Assembly: GCA_009602725.1 (NCBI GenBank)
Contig: WELB01000228.1
Span: 104,501-121,120 of the forward strand
Direction: 5' to 3'
Source: Spirogloea muscicola
Lineage: Eukaryota; Streptophyta; Zygnematophyceae; Spirogloeales; Spirogloeaceae
Length of the DNA: 16,620 nucleotides
Shown here: piece after piece, positions 1 through 7,646 of the stretch
Position numbering within the stretch: the first letter of the stretch is position 1
Layout: each line of letters starts with the position of its first letter
Notes under the pieces: generated by a model
Seen by the model: only the letters and a program-made list of their open reading frames with translations
The model's database searches: none
Told to the model about the DNA's origin: nothing
Position numbers and translations under genes: made by a program

Positions 1-154
<154 letters not shown>

Positions 155-159
155 ATTAT

Positions 160-417
160 TTTAATTGGCTGGCAGATTACAGCCATCGCTTTCTCACTCC
201 ATCTTTTACTCTTCCCCTCTCACTGGCCGTCAATGCGCAGGGGTCTTGCGGGTCTCAGTGGCTTGAACTGTTGGCCCGGCTGGCGCGACGCGCTGTGTTG
301 CGCAGGCGAGGTGAGCAGACTGACTTTCACGCCGCTGGCTCGCTAGCGCCTGTCCATCTCACTCCAGCGGTCCATGGCCCACGCCTTGCACGTGCGTGCT
401 GGCCGTGCTCTAGCTGC
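160..417. other. Gene-free stretch with a faint repeat-core match
   Basis: No convincing gene is seen. At 167-193 a stretch resembles the core of element S (GGCTGGC followed by ACAGCCATCGC). The rest is unassigned. Short open frames here have no family resemblance and fit chance in GC-rich DNA. Confidence 0.5.
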
Positions 418-600
418 AGCCTCTGGCTTCGTCAGGGAGATTCCTTTCCTGCTGCTAGTCTTTCTGGTTTGCGGCTCCTCACTAGAGGTCAATAAGTGAA
501 AGCTTTAAGACAGCGCTGTTGGGCCCCTTCGGACCTTGTCAATCCTCTGCGGGCTGGCTATTCACAGCCCTTGCCCCCTTTGGGAGAGCCACTTTCCTTT
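414..600 (+). repeat. Dispersed element S, near full-length plus copy
   Basis: This is one of the most complete plus-strand copies of a roughly 170-185 bp dispersed element recurring throughout the window. It has the left block (CTGGCTTCGTCAGGGAGAT at 424), a middle block near a CTAGAGG motif, the right block GGCCCCTTCGGACCTTGTC at 522, then the core GGGCTGGC..TTCACAGCC and a terminal TTTGGGAGAGCC. The same block order appears at 12211-12385 (plus) and, reversed, at 10576-10750 and about 2840-3126. No protein is encoded. The class is unknown. Confidence 0.7.
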
Positions 601-740
601 CAGCTGCAACTCACTCCGACTTGACTGCCCTCGGGATTACTAAGCTCCTATCGCTGAAGCCCCTTTCGGCCCTTTTGACCCATCGTTGTTCTGTCTGGGT
701 GGCTCTTCACAGCCATCGCCAGTAGATGCCGATGGCTGTG
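601..740 (+). repeat. Element S partial copy ending in a small palindrome
   Basis: A diverged second unit follows directly: a CTGCAACTCACTCCGACTTGACTG-like middle block, CCCCTTTCGGCCCTTTTGACC at 660, then the core TCACAGCCATCGCC ending at 720. The core is followed by its inverse: 708-718 (CACAGCCATCG) pairs with 730-740 (CGATGGCTGTG) across an 11-nt loop. Confidence 0.6.
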
Positions 741-842
741 ACTGGCCAGTCCAGAAAATCCATGATGCACACCTGTGTCTCTCCCTTTCTGAGCCTCCCT
801 CTCTCTTCTCTCCCCTCCTTCGCCTGCTTCTCACGCCATCCG

Positions 843-985
843 GCCTTTCAGGCCTTTTACATCCCTTTGTACAAAACTTTCAATTCTTCTGGGCTGGCCA
901 CTCACAGCCATCGCCCTCTACTGGATGCTTCTTTCTCTTCTGGAGCTGGCCTCTCACAGCCCTTGCATACATTGGAAGAGCTGTT
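843..985 (+). repeat. Element S, two adjacent core copies
   Basis: The first copy runs from GGCCTTTTACATCCC near 851 to the core GGGCTGGCCACTCACAGCC at 891-909. A second core (GCTGGCCTCTCACAGCC) follows at about 944-961 and ends in ATTGGAAGAGCTG. Both read in the plus direction. The overlapping open frames are not supported as genes because the repeat explains their recurring peptide patterns. Confidence 0.6.
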
Positions 986-1329
986 TCTCTACCCCCCCTT
1001 CTCGTCTTCTGCCGCGGAGGGTGCAGAAGTCCGCTCGGGCGCTCCCCGCTCACGCCAACCGATCGGCTTCCAGCTTTGCGAGCGCTATTGTGCCACCTGG
1101 TGTCGTTTGCTAGTTAACGACGATAGGACAGAGTTGTGTGAAATGCAGGTGACAAGGTAGAGTCGGCATGACCGGCAACGCCAAACATTGTGAAAGGAAA
1201 TAGAAGACAAGAAAACTGGACATTACTTGGTTTGAGATGAGATAGATTGTGTAGTATCGGAATGAGAAAGTAATTGGAGCTTGTGATGGATGATTCCAGT
1301 AATAAGTATAAGCGACGGAAACACCAAGC

Positions 1330-2230
1330 GAGCAATGGTTATGCGATATGCAACATCATGCAACAGCATGCAACATTCTGAAATGGCCCACTGGCAAGCC
1401 CTCAAACGAATTTGTTCGGTATCTTGCTGGGACCACAAGTACGTGGCTTGCGTTCGGAGGAGAGAGCAGACTTCAGCATCGCTCTTCTACGAGTGAAAGA
1501 ACGCGGGCCCTCAACTCCTCAAAGGATAGGGGCCCTCCCAGGTTGTCTCCTTCTATGTCTTCTACTCGGACTGCTGTACAATCTACTTTGGAAAGAAACT
1601 GGGCCCCGAGTCTGTCACAGGACAGGGGCCCTGGCTGGTCGTCCCGCTCTGCGCTGTTGTCTGCTCAAACTGCAGCCTCGATCACTCTGAAACGAAACTG
1701 AGCCCCGACTCTGTCACAGGCTAGGGGCCCTGGCAGGTCGTCCCCGCTCTGTGTCGCTCTTCTTGGCTGCATCAGAAGTTGAGGAACAACTGGACGACAG
1801 TGTCGAGCGTTTTTCGACTCTCTATGGCTATGTTGATGCAGATTGGGGTGGGGACCTGGATACTCGAAGATCCACCACAGGTTATGTGTTGTTGCTGGGG
1901 GGAGCAGCCATATCATGGAGCGGTGAGAGAGAGATCTGTGGCATTGTCCACAATGGAGGCAGAATGTATGAGCTGTTTGGTTGACCAGACTACTCGGAGA
2001 ATTGGGCTTTCCTCAACGATCTCCAACCCTAATCTACAGTGACAATCAGGGAAGTCTTGCACTCAAAAAACTACGGTGCATTACAGTAGGAGCGAGCCAG
2101 TGGCATTTTGTGAGAGAGCTCATTGAGGCAGGTAGAGTCTGTTTCCAATATTGCCCAACCGACAGCATGGCTGCTGACAGCTCAAATAGGAGTAGGCAAG
2201 CTAAAGCATCACAAGTGCATTGAGCAGTTC
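1330..2230 (+). pseudogene. Ty1/copia retrotransposon pol remnant (end of RT, RNase H)
   Basis: Degenerate 3' part of a copia-type polyprotein. The end of the reverse transcriptase is recognisable in two adjacent frames at about 1384-1470 (HWQALKRI, then VRYLAGTTSTW), so a frameshift lies between them. RNase H follows in further frames: [19 protein letters not shown] and AAISW (about 1825-1920), then VALSTMEAE near 1935-1965, then LGELGFPQ, YSDNQGSLAL and HFVRELIEAG (about 1987-2140), ending near FQYCPTDSMAAD. Frame changes, a substituted catalytic neighbourhood and an internal ~300 bp insertion show it is dead. Integrase, gag and the 5' LTR are not seen upstream, so this is a 5'-truncated insertion. 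The plus orientation agrees with the LTR-like sequence at 2272. Confidence 0.9.
1500..1765 (+). repeat. Three-unit ~95-99 bp tandem repeat inside copia pol
   Basis: Units start at about 1500, 1595 and 1694 (third incomplete). Units 2 and 3 share AAACTGRGCCCCGA, TCTGTCACAGG, AGGGGCCCTGGC and GGTCGTCCC at the same spacing; unit 1 is more diverged but keeps GGGCCCTC and AGGGGCCCTCCCAGGTTGTC. The array separates the RT end from the RNase H start, which are normally close together in copia elements, so it is probably a secondary insertion or expansion. Confidence 0.85.
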
Positions 2231-2261
2231 GGTCTAGAGATGACTTGGACTCATACTTGCT

Positions 2262-2600
2262 AGAGTGGGAGTGTTGAGAATAGAGAGTTTGATGAGAATT
2301 CTCCTTATGCTAGCTCGAATGGTCTAGGTCTAGGTGCTGTGTGTGGCGCCGCGCGGTACCACCTCAATGCGCGCTTTATGAGGCCCACACATAGCAGTGT
2401 GTCGGCGGGGTACTGAGGGGCTCAGGGTTAACCTCCGAGCTAGGGCGTCCGGTGGTCTCAGCGGTTGGTGGATCGATGGGATCTCCACCGTTGGGGTTGG
2501 CGCCGACCCTTGAGATCCAGGCTGGTATCGTGAGGGCGCGCCGCCGGCTTCAGGGTCTGAGAGGCTGGAGGGACTTGCCTCCTTGCACTCACTGGGGCGA
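2262..2600 (+). mobile_element. Copia polypurine tract and start of 3' LTR (end uncertain)
   Basis: About 40 bp after the last pol-like codons lies AGAGTGGGAG (2262-2271), immediately followed by TGTTGAGAATAGAG at 2272. A purine run abutting TGTTGAGA is the usual junction between polypurine tract and 3' LTR in plant copia elements. The LTR body would extend right through GC-rich sequence. No second LTR is in the window for comparison, so its CA end cannot be placed; 2600 is only a guess. Confidence 0.6.
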
Positions 2601-2629
2601 ACGCCGCCGATCCCCGTCAAGTCCAGCTC

Positions 2630-2696
2630 GCCGCCGCTGCAACCGCCGCCGCCGCTGTTGCCGTCGTCGCCGCTGTTGCTGTCGTTGCCGCTGTCC
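2630..2696. repeat. Degenerate GCC/GTC trinucleotide repeat
   Basis: The stretch is almost entirely imperfect triplets of the type GCC, GCT and GTC. Related triplet-rich sequence followed by GGTGCCAAGAGGGCGGCGC occurs at about 12045-12130, compared with GGTGTTGCCAAGATGGCTGCGC here, so the two may share ancestry. Long alanine or arginine runs in the frames are products of the repeat. Confidence 0.75.
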
Positions 2697-2839
2697 TTGT
2701 CACATTTGGTGTTGCCAAGATGGCTGCGCCATCCTCTTCATCACGACATCCTGCACTTCCGGCTGTGTCACCCTCTCTTCGACAAAAACAATCACTGAAA
2801 GGGCAAAGCCTGCCCCGCGAGAGGCGCGCGACCACTGGC

Positions 2840-3180
2840 CGCCTTCTCCGCACGAAAGAAGTGGCACTTCCAATGGGGGCAAGGGCTGTGAAAAGAAGAA
2901 GAAGAAGTGGCTCTCCCAATGGGGGCAAGGGCTGTGAGAAGCCAGCCCGAAAAGAATTGACAAGGTTCGAAGGGGCCAAACTACGAGCTAAGCAGCGACC
3001 GCGGGGCCTGAAGAGGCTATGGCAGAACGGGGGAGGATGGACCACTCAGTAGTTACGAGTGAGGAGCCTCACATCCGACAGACTAGCTGCCGGTAAACTA
3101 TCCCCCTGACGAAAGCCGGAGGCCGCAGCGAGAGCACGGCCAGCACGCAGAAAAAGAATTGACAAGAGGTTCGATAGGGG
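2840..3180 (-). repeat. Element S, long minus-strand copy plus partial second copy
   Basis: Read in reverse this has all blocks of S. The left block is the complement of CTGACGAAAGCCGGAGGCC (3107-3125), the middle block lies near 3040-3090 (ACTCAGTAGTTACGAG, as at 10674), the right block is GACAAGGTTCGAAGGGGCC (2959-2977), and the core is GGCTGTGAGAAGCCAGCCC (2931-2949). The terminal part is duplicated in tandem: CCAATGGGGGCAAGGGCTGTGA occurs at about 2871 and 2918. A second partial copy is at 3150-3180. A GGTTCGA motif is present at 2964 and 3168. Confidence 0.75.
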
Positions 3181-3231
3181 CCGAATGATGGAGGGGCCTA
3201 ACGCCAGGGGACCCGCTTCCAGGAACCCAGT

Positions 3232-3405
3232 CTCTCTGACCTGAGGCTGCTTAGCAGGGGTTACTGAGTGCTTCGTAGCTGCTTCGTTTCTTTTCTGTGC
3301 TTGTTGTTCTTCGTACTTCCCCTGGCCCCTTCTCGTCCTTTGTTCATTCTTTTCTGGGCTAGCTTTTTCCAGCCCCTACCCTCAATGGGCGAGCCCTTCT
3401 CTCTA
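3232..3405 (+). repeat. Element S, diverged plus copy upstream of the G-boxes
   Basis: The block order fits S: a GGTTACTGAGTGCTTCGTAG-type middle block, TGGCCCCTTCTCGTCC at about 3322, GTTCATTCTTTTCTGGGC at 3342-3359, then a mutated core (TAGCTTTTTCCAGCCCC) and CAATGGGCGAGCC. It lies just upstream of the promoter-like region, facing away from the long minus copy. Confidence 0.55.
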
Positions 3406-3462
3406 ACGCACGGACGGGCCCGCCCCCCTCGGCGGTCGCGAAGGGGCCGCCCTGCCGCAGCC

Positions 3463-3614
3463 GCCACGTGGCGGACCGTAATGCTCCCGCCGTCGCCCGC
3501 GTCAAGCCGATCGGGGGTCACCTCGGCTCACAATGGCTCGCCACGTGGCGTAATTCTGTGCAGCGGCCCCTCGACAGCCGGCGAAGCCGGGGGCATGCCT
3601 GCACACCACGTGGC
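3463..3614. promoter_or_regulatory. Three G-box (CACGTGGC) elements upstream of the receptor-type gene
   Basis: GCCACGTGGC palindromes lie at 3463-3472 and 3540-3549, and ACCACGTGGC at 3605-3614. CACGTG hexamers therefore start at 3465, 3542 and 3607, spaced 77 and 65 bp. CACGTGGC is the classic G-box/ABRE core bound by plant bZIP and bHLH factors. The cluster is 300-450 bp upstream of the ATG at 3917, followed by a C-rich probable 5' leader. No clear TATA box is seen. The sites are plain in the sequence; their use is inferred. Confidence 0.6.
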
Positions 3615-3916
3615 GGGAGCGGAGAAGGGGGCAGGAGTGCAGGGGTGGCAATACAAAGCCACACCCCCCGCCCCTCCCCCCCGGGGGGCGGCGTTGCCTA
3701 CTTGAGGCACCATCTCCGCCGCTCCTGCAGCACTCCCCCGGCCATCCCCCGCTACCGCGCCTGCAGCCCGCCGGCCGCCGCAGCGCCCGCCTTGCCCGTC
3801 ACCCCCCGCCCCGGCCCTCGCCCACGCAGCTGCACCCGCGGGCCCCTCGGCCTCCAGCCGCACTCTTCTTCTCGGCCTCGCTCGCCGCCGAGGCCCCCTG
3901 CTCCGGCCTGCGCATC

Positions 3917-4962
3917 ATGGCCGCCGCGCTCGCATCCGCCGCTCGCCGGGGCGGAGACCGCCGCTGCCGCGCCGCCGCGGCCGCGCTTCTGGTGACCGCG
4001 CTCCTGCATCTCGCGGCGTCGGCTCCGACGTCGGAGGGCCGCCAGATTGCCGACACCGGAGGCCAGGACCCGGCCCCCTGCCCTCCCTGCACCGCCGGCC
4101 ACCAGCCCAGGCGGCCACAGCGCTCCGACGGTGTCTGCCTGCCCTGCCTCCAATGCCCGGCCGGAAGCTTCGGCGACGGGAGCGCACCGTGCAGCCTCTG
4201 TCCTCCTGGCTCGAACAGCAGCGCGGGCAGCGCCTCCTGCGTGACGTGCTCGCCGGGAACGTTTGCGGCCTCGGCGGGCCAGAGCCAGTGCAGCGCGTGC
4301 CAGCCTGGAACCTTCGCGGAGAGCGCAGGGTCGACAGGCTGCGCGGTCTGCCCGCCAGGCTCGTACAGCTTTGCCGGGTGGCACTTCTGTCATGAGTGCT
4401 CCAGCGGGGACTTTGCGGCGTCTGCAGGCTCAGGCCAGTGCACACCATGCCCTCTTGGCTCGATTTCTACGACGAATGGGGCGACTTCCTGCCAATCCTG
4501 TCCAGCAGGCACCTATGCGAATGAGGAGCTGTTTTACGAGACGCATGGTAGTCGAGGAGCCTGGGAATGCCTACCATGCCCTGCAGGTACCTCGACGCCA
4601 GTGCCTGGCCAATCACAGTGCTCCAAGTGTCCGGCTGGGTACGTTAAGAAGACCTCTACGTCGTCGCTGTGTGAGCCCTGCCCGGCTGGCACGTCCTCCA
4701 GTAAGGATTACGCCGGCAACATTGTCTGTACCAGATGCGGTGGTGCTACATTTGCACCCCACCCGGCCAGCAGCTCTTGCCTTGATTGCCCAGGACCGGT
4801 CTCCGCCGACCACACAATTTGCTATATAGGTAGTGGAAAGCCTCCCTTTGCGGTCTTGCTTAACACCCCATCTCCCCACCTCTTCCCTCTGCCTTCACAG
4901 CCATCGCCTCCTATTACAAGAGCTTCTTCTGCTCTGCCTTGAAGGCAACTAGAGTTTCTCAG
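3917..4962 (+). CDS. Secreted or membrane cysteine-rich GCC2/GCC3 (ephrin-receptor-like) protein, exons 1-2
   Basis: Proposed join(3917..4829, 4901..4962), 3' end unresolved. The ATG in ATCATGG begins an arginine-rich n-region and a hydrophobic segment (residues 19-36, ending ASA), a good signal peptide. Residues 55-302 carry about fourteen CxxC motifs at 12-30 residue spacing with PGTFAASAGQSQC-type wording, as in GCC2/GCC3 (ephrin-receptor ectodomain-like) repeats. These form disulfide-rich extracellular stalks. Exon 1 has no stop or frameshift. The 71 bp intron has donor TATAG/GTAGTG and a pyrimidine-rich acceptor CTTCACAG (AG 4899-4900). Exon 2 continues in phase 1 (IASYYKSFFCSALK) to CAG/GTTAAA at 4962. 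Family-like exons further on look decayed, so this may be an intact gene, a truncated secreted form or a recent pseudogene. Ligand and role are unknown. Confidence 0.75.
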
Positions 4963-5186
4963 GTTAAACAGACATTTATTTGCTGCAACCCGTATGTAAG
5001 CAATTGCTGATTTCGTTGACCGCTTCGGCTCCCTTGTTTTTCGTGAGCTTTTACTCAATCACGCCCAGTGTTACTTGGCATTTGCTTATGAAATGCACTC
5101 TCTGTAAAGCATTCAACTACTGCCTGCTAAGCATGGACATTGAATGTCATCTTGCAAGGATATAGGTGCAATCAACTTTGTTTCAG

Positions 5187-5669
5187 ATCCGAGAGTGTTA
5201 CAGTAGACATGTGCAAGTAATGCAGGCTGCAATGCATATTGTGAGCAATAAAAGTTCCTCCTCCTCGTCAGCCTTCTTGAGCAGGCAGCTGGGTAGATGC
5301 CGTTGCTCGAACCTCAGACGCTCCTACCTTTCTCGTCAACAGATTAGTCAGGAGACAGGACCGCAGTACCATGAGACAATCGTACTACACACTTCTCACT
5401 TCCCAACAGTGGCTGCTTTGACATGCACTCAGACGTACCTTGGTATTGCAAAGCCCGACAAACGTCGGTGTTTGTTCGTCGGTCTACCAGAAGGGCTCCT
5501 CGTACTTTTCGCATCGCCATCGGTCCTTTCTGCAGGAGTGCGGTAGCCCAACTCTGATATCCCCCCCTCAAATCACGGCAATGACACCGGCGTTTTGAGC
5601 TGTAGCGTGTATAAATGTGGTTCTGAATACCAGATACATTGTGGCACGTCTTTAGCCGCCTATCTGATT
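5187..5669 (+). pseudogene. Copy A downstream exons of the receptor-type gene (probably decayed)
   Basis: Comparison with copies B and C shows conserved exon-like blocks. One follows the acceptor TTTCAG at 5181-5186 (IRECYSRH). One follows CCCAACAG at 5402-5409 and contains VAAL..IAKPDK, the block that in copy B reads as a hydrophobic, membrane-like segment. The last is a short block ending at an excellent donor, GATT/GTAAGTAG (GT 5670-5671). The IAKPDK block stays open here but has lost the strongly hydrophobic run seen in copy B, and meets a stop at 5546. Homology is clear; function is doubtful. Confidence 0.55.
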
Positions 5670-5742
5670 GTAAGTAGAAGCCGAATCTGACTTAGCGACT
5701 GACTGAGGCAATTATAGAGTAGCGTCGAAAAACTCCAGCATG

Positions 5743-6130
5743 TGTCCCGTTCAGCAGCATGACTGTGCAGGTCCGGCGTGTGGCCAAACTGATAGGTCCT
5801 GCTTGACAGGCTGGTCCGAGTGGCCATACTGCTCGAACGACCCTGCCGTTTTCCTCCTGAGAATGCTCGTAGGGGCCCGCCCCTCACGGGGGGGGTTGTA
5901 CGGGCCAGACCCGATACACCTCGGAGGAGGGTGGCCCGAGCGAGAGCACTATCAAGTCTTTGGCCGAGAGCGGACCTGGGTTGTGACGTAGTGAAGCCCA
6001 GAGCAGGGGCAGCGTGCTGCTGCCTGCTGTTGCAGACCGCTGCTGCGCGCCTCGTTGCCGACCTGCTGAGGAGTGCGTGGTTGCATCAAGCCTGACGCAA
6101 ATTTGCGAACGGTGGCCCAGGGAGTGGAGC
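5743..6130 (+). repeat. Repeat R1 (empty-site copy)
   Basis: Starts at GTCCCGTTCAGCAGCATGAC and matches 10306-10575 plus 10751-10860 almost collinearly. Shared stretches include CAGGTCCGGCG, GTCCTGCTTGACAGGCT, GGGCCCGCCCCTCACGGG, CCTCGGAGGAGGGTGG and GGAGTGCGTGG. R1 lacks the 175 bp S element that splits R2. Nothing in it is recognisably protein-coding. It follows directly on copy A of the receptor-type gene, so R may be part of a larger duplicated block. Confidence 0.8.
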
Positions 6131-6157
6131 CGCCACCTTGCGGCGGCACCACTGGGC
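6115..6157. other. Hairpin-forming inverted repeat
   Basis: GCCCAG..TGG.GCCGCC on the left pairs with GGCGGC.CCA.CTGGGC on the right around a CACCTTGC centre, giving an imperfect GC-rich stem of about 17 bp. It lies at the right edge of R1. It has no T-run after it and no known regulatory class. Confidence 0.4.
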
Positions 6158-6374
6158 AAGACTGTTGCTGTGCCGAGTTATTCCTCGTGGCGGGTGGTTG
6201 TGTCTTAGACCTTCCAGGCAACCAATCTGACAAGGCAGCTAACACCTAAGCCACCCTAAGTCGTCTTCGAGGTACAGATAAGGAATCGGGAGGTGGAGTA
6301 TGAAGCGAGAACGCAGCAGGAAGCTTGACATTCCACAGAGAGTTGGAGCAACTTGTGTGGTCGTTGGAGGTTGT

Positions 6375-7645
6375 TCAAGGGCATGACTTGCAGGAGCTGC
6401 TGCCCATCTGGGGTGCGAATGAGTGAACACTGCATCTGGCGCAAACACTGTTATCGATAAGCCTGTACACTTGATTCCAGATTTGACCCTTCAAGGATCC
6501 GTCAGACTCGAGTAGCGCGCGTACTCCTTGCAGTTTCCATTCGCCGTCTACAATTTCACCAGCGATGTGCTTGGCTGTTTGTGAATCGAACCCCAATACT
6601 CATAGTCGGGATCAGAGCGTCCTGCTTGGTTGCGCTTATAGGAGATTACAGGAGCAGACCCTTCTACACAGTAAAGCGCCAGCACCATTAGCGCAGCGGA
6701 AGTCTTACACTGAGGTACCGTCAGCAGGCGGTGACTCTACCTGAGGTCGCAGCTGTCCCCACATGGGGCGCAGCCACAGTACTTCCAGAGAGTCACTGGT
6801 AGACCGCAGCGACGGGCTGCGGCGAGGGGCTGCACAGCAGGAAGCAGCACGGCTGCGGTGACGGGCTGCGACAGCAGGCAGCAGCAGGGCTGTGCCTCTC
6901 TCTCTGGGCCTTGCTGATCCCACTTCTCGAAGCGGGTCTCGGTCCATTACTTATTGCGCTTCACCTGCCACCCCTCCCTGATAAAGCTTCAAATGAGGAA
7001 CATTGGAGGTGCAATTGCAATCGCCATCCCTGTCGTTACCTTGTGAAGTCGATGTGCCGATTTTAGTCGTCATTGTTGAGTTTGCAAGTAGTTAAATTGA
7101 GCTAGACGCTGACATCTGCTATGCAGGAAAAAAGTCGACACGCTATAGCTCGGTCATGCCGGCGTCACCGCGGTTACGATGGGGTGAGAGCCGGTCCGGC
7201 GCAGTTCTGCTGAATAGACTGATAGCCGCGCATCGAGAGAAAGAGGAGGCCTCCTCGTGAAACGACGAACGAAGACCAATATTTGTCGGGCTTTGCAGTC
7301 ACAAGCAGGTAGAAGATATGCATTAGTACAATCGAAGCAGCCACTGCAGGAAAGTGAGGAGTTAGACAGCATGATTGTCTCATTGCACTGGGGTCTTGCA
7401 TCCTGACTGTACTTGCTGACGAGAAAGGGAGGACCGTCTGGGGTCCTAGGTTTGGCAGTTCTCGGCTGCCTGCTCTAAGAGGCTGACGAGAAGTAGCATT
7501 CCATGGCAATTTGCAAATTGCTCGCAGGAATTCATGGCAACCTTCAACTCATGTGACAATGTTCACACTATAACATCCTTGGATCTGAAACGGATTGATT
7601 GCACCTGTGTACTTGCAAGCTACCAATTGTTCTTCATGCTTAAAC
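6375..7645 (-). pseudogene. Copy C of the receptor-type gene, inverted and rearranged
   Basis: On the minus strand, reading from 7645 down: an exon-3-like block with an in-frame stop; the membrane-exon block (HFPAVAAS, YLLVTAKPDKYW, about 7395-7180); a short exon whose GTAAGT donor is lost (TTTAACT, near 7090); a purine/CTG-rich block (6982-6603); a frame reading HIAGEIVDGEWKLQGVRALL (6570-6510); and finally a GCC2/GCC3 module remnant CARCSVHSFAPQMGSSSC (about 6435-6380). The ectodomain remnant lies after, not before, the membrane block, so the exon order is scrambled relative to copies A and B. A recombination junction lies near 6482. It cannot encode the ancestral protein. Confidence 0.75.
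6482..7645 (-). repeat. Left arm of a ~1.2 kb inverted duplication
   Basis: The reverse complement of this arm aligns, with small indels, to 8257-9437. Anchor matches include GTGCTACTTCTCGTCAGCC-like sequence, CCTAGGACCCC, CCCAGTGCAATGAGACAATC, AAGCCCGACAAA, GGATCAGAGCGTCCTGC and GTCCCCACWTGGGGCGCAGC. Sampled blocks agree at roughly 85-90% by eye. The arms are separated by about 0.6 kb holding the copy B ectodomain and exon 2. Confidence 0.85.
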
Positions 7646-7646
7646 A

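Noticed and set aside
686-1160. Overlapping plus-strand open frames with repeated SHSP/QPSP-type peptides
   Set aside because: The recurring peptide pattern is the translation of element S cores in different frames; it also appears on the opposite strand elsewhere. No start context, family or codon signal supports a gene.
2452-3052. Long open frames on both strands with arginine-, alanine- or proline-rich stretches
   Set aside because: They follow the GCC triplet repeat and tandem S ends; composition explains the openness.
3468-4448. Arginine/alanine-rich open frames in other frames and on the minus strand around the ectodomain gene
   Set aside because: They are shadows of the GC-rich exon at 3917; only the plus frame shows a signal peptide and regular CxxC spacing.
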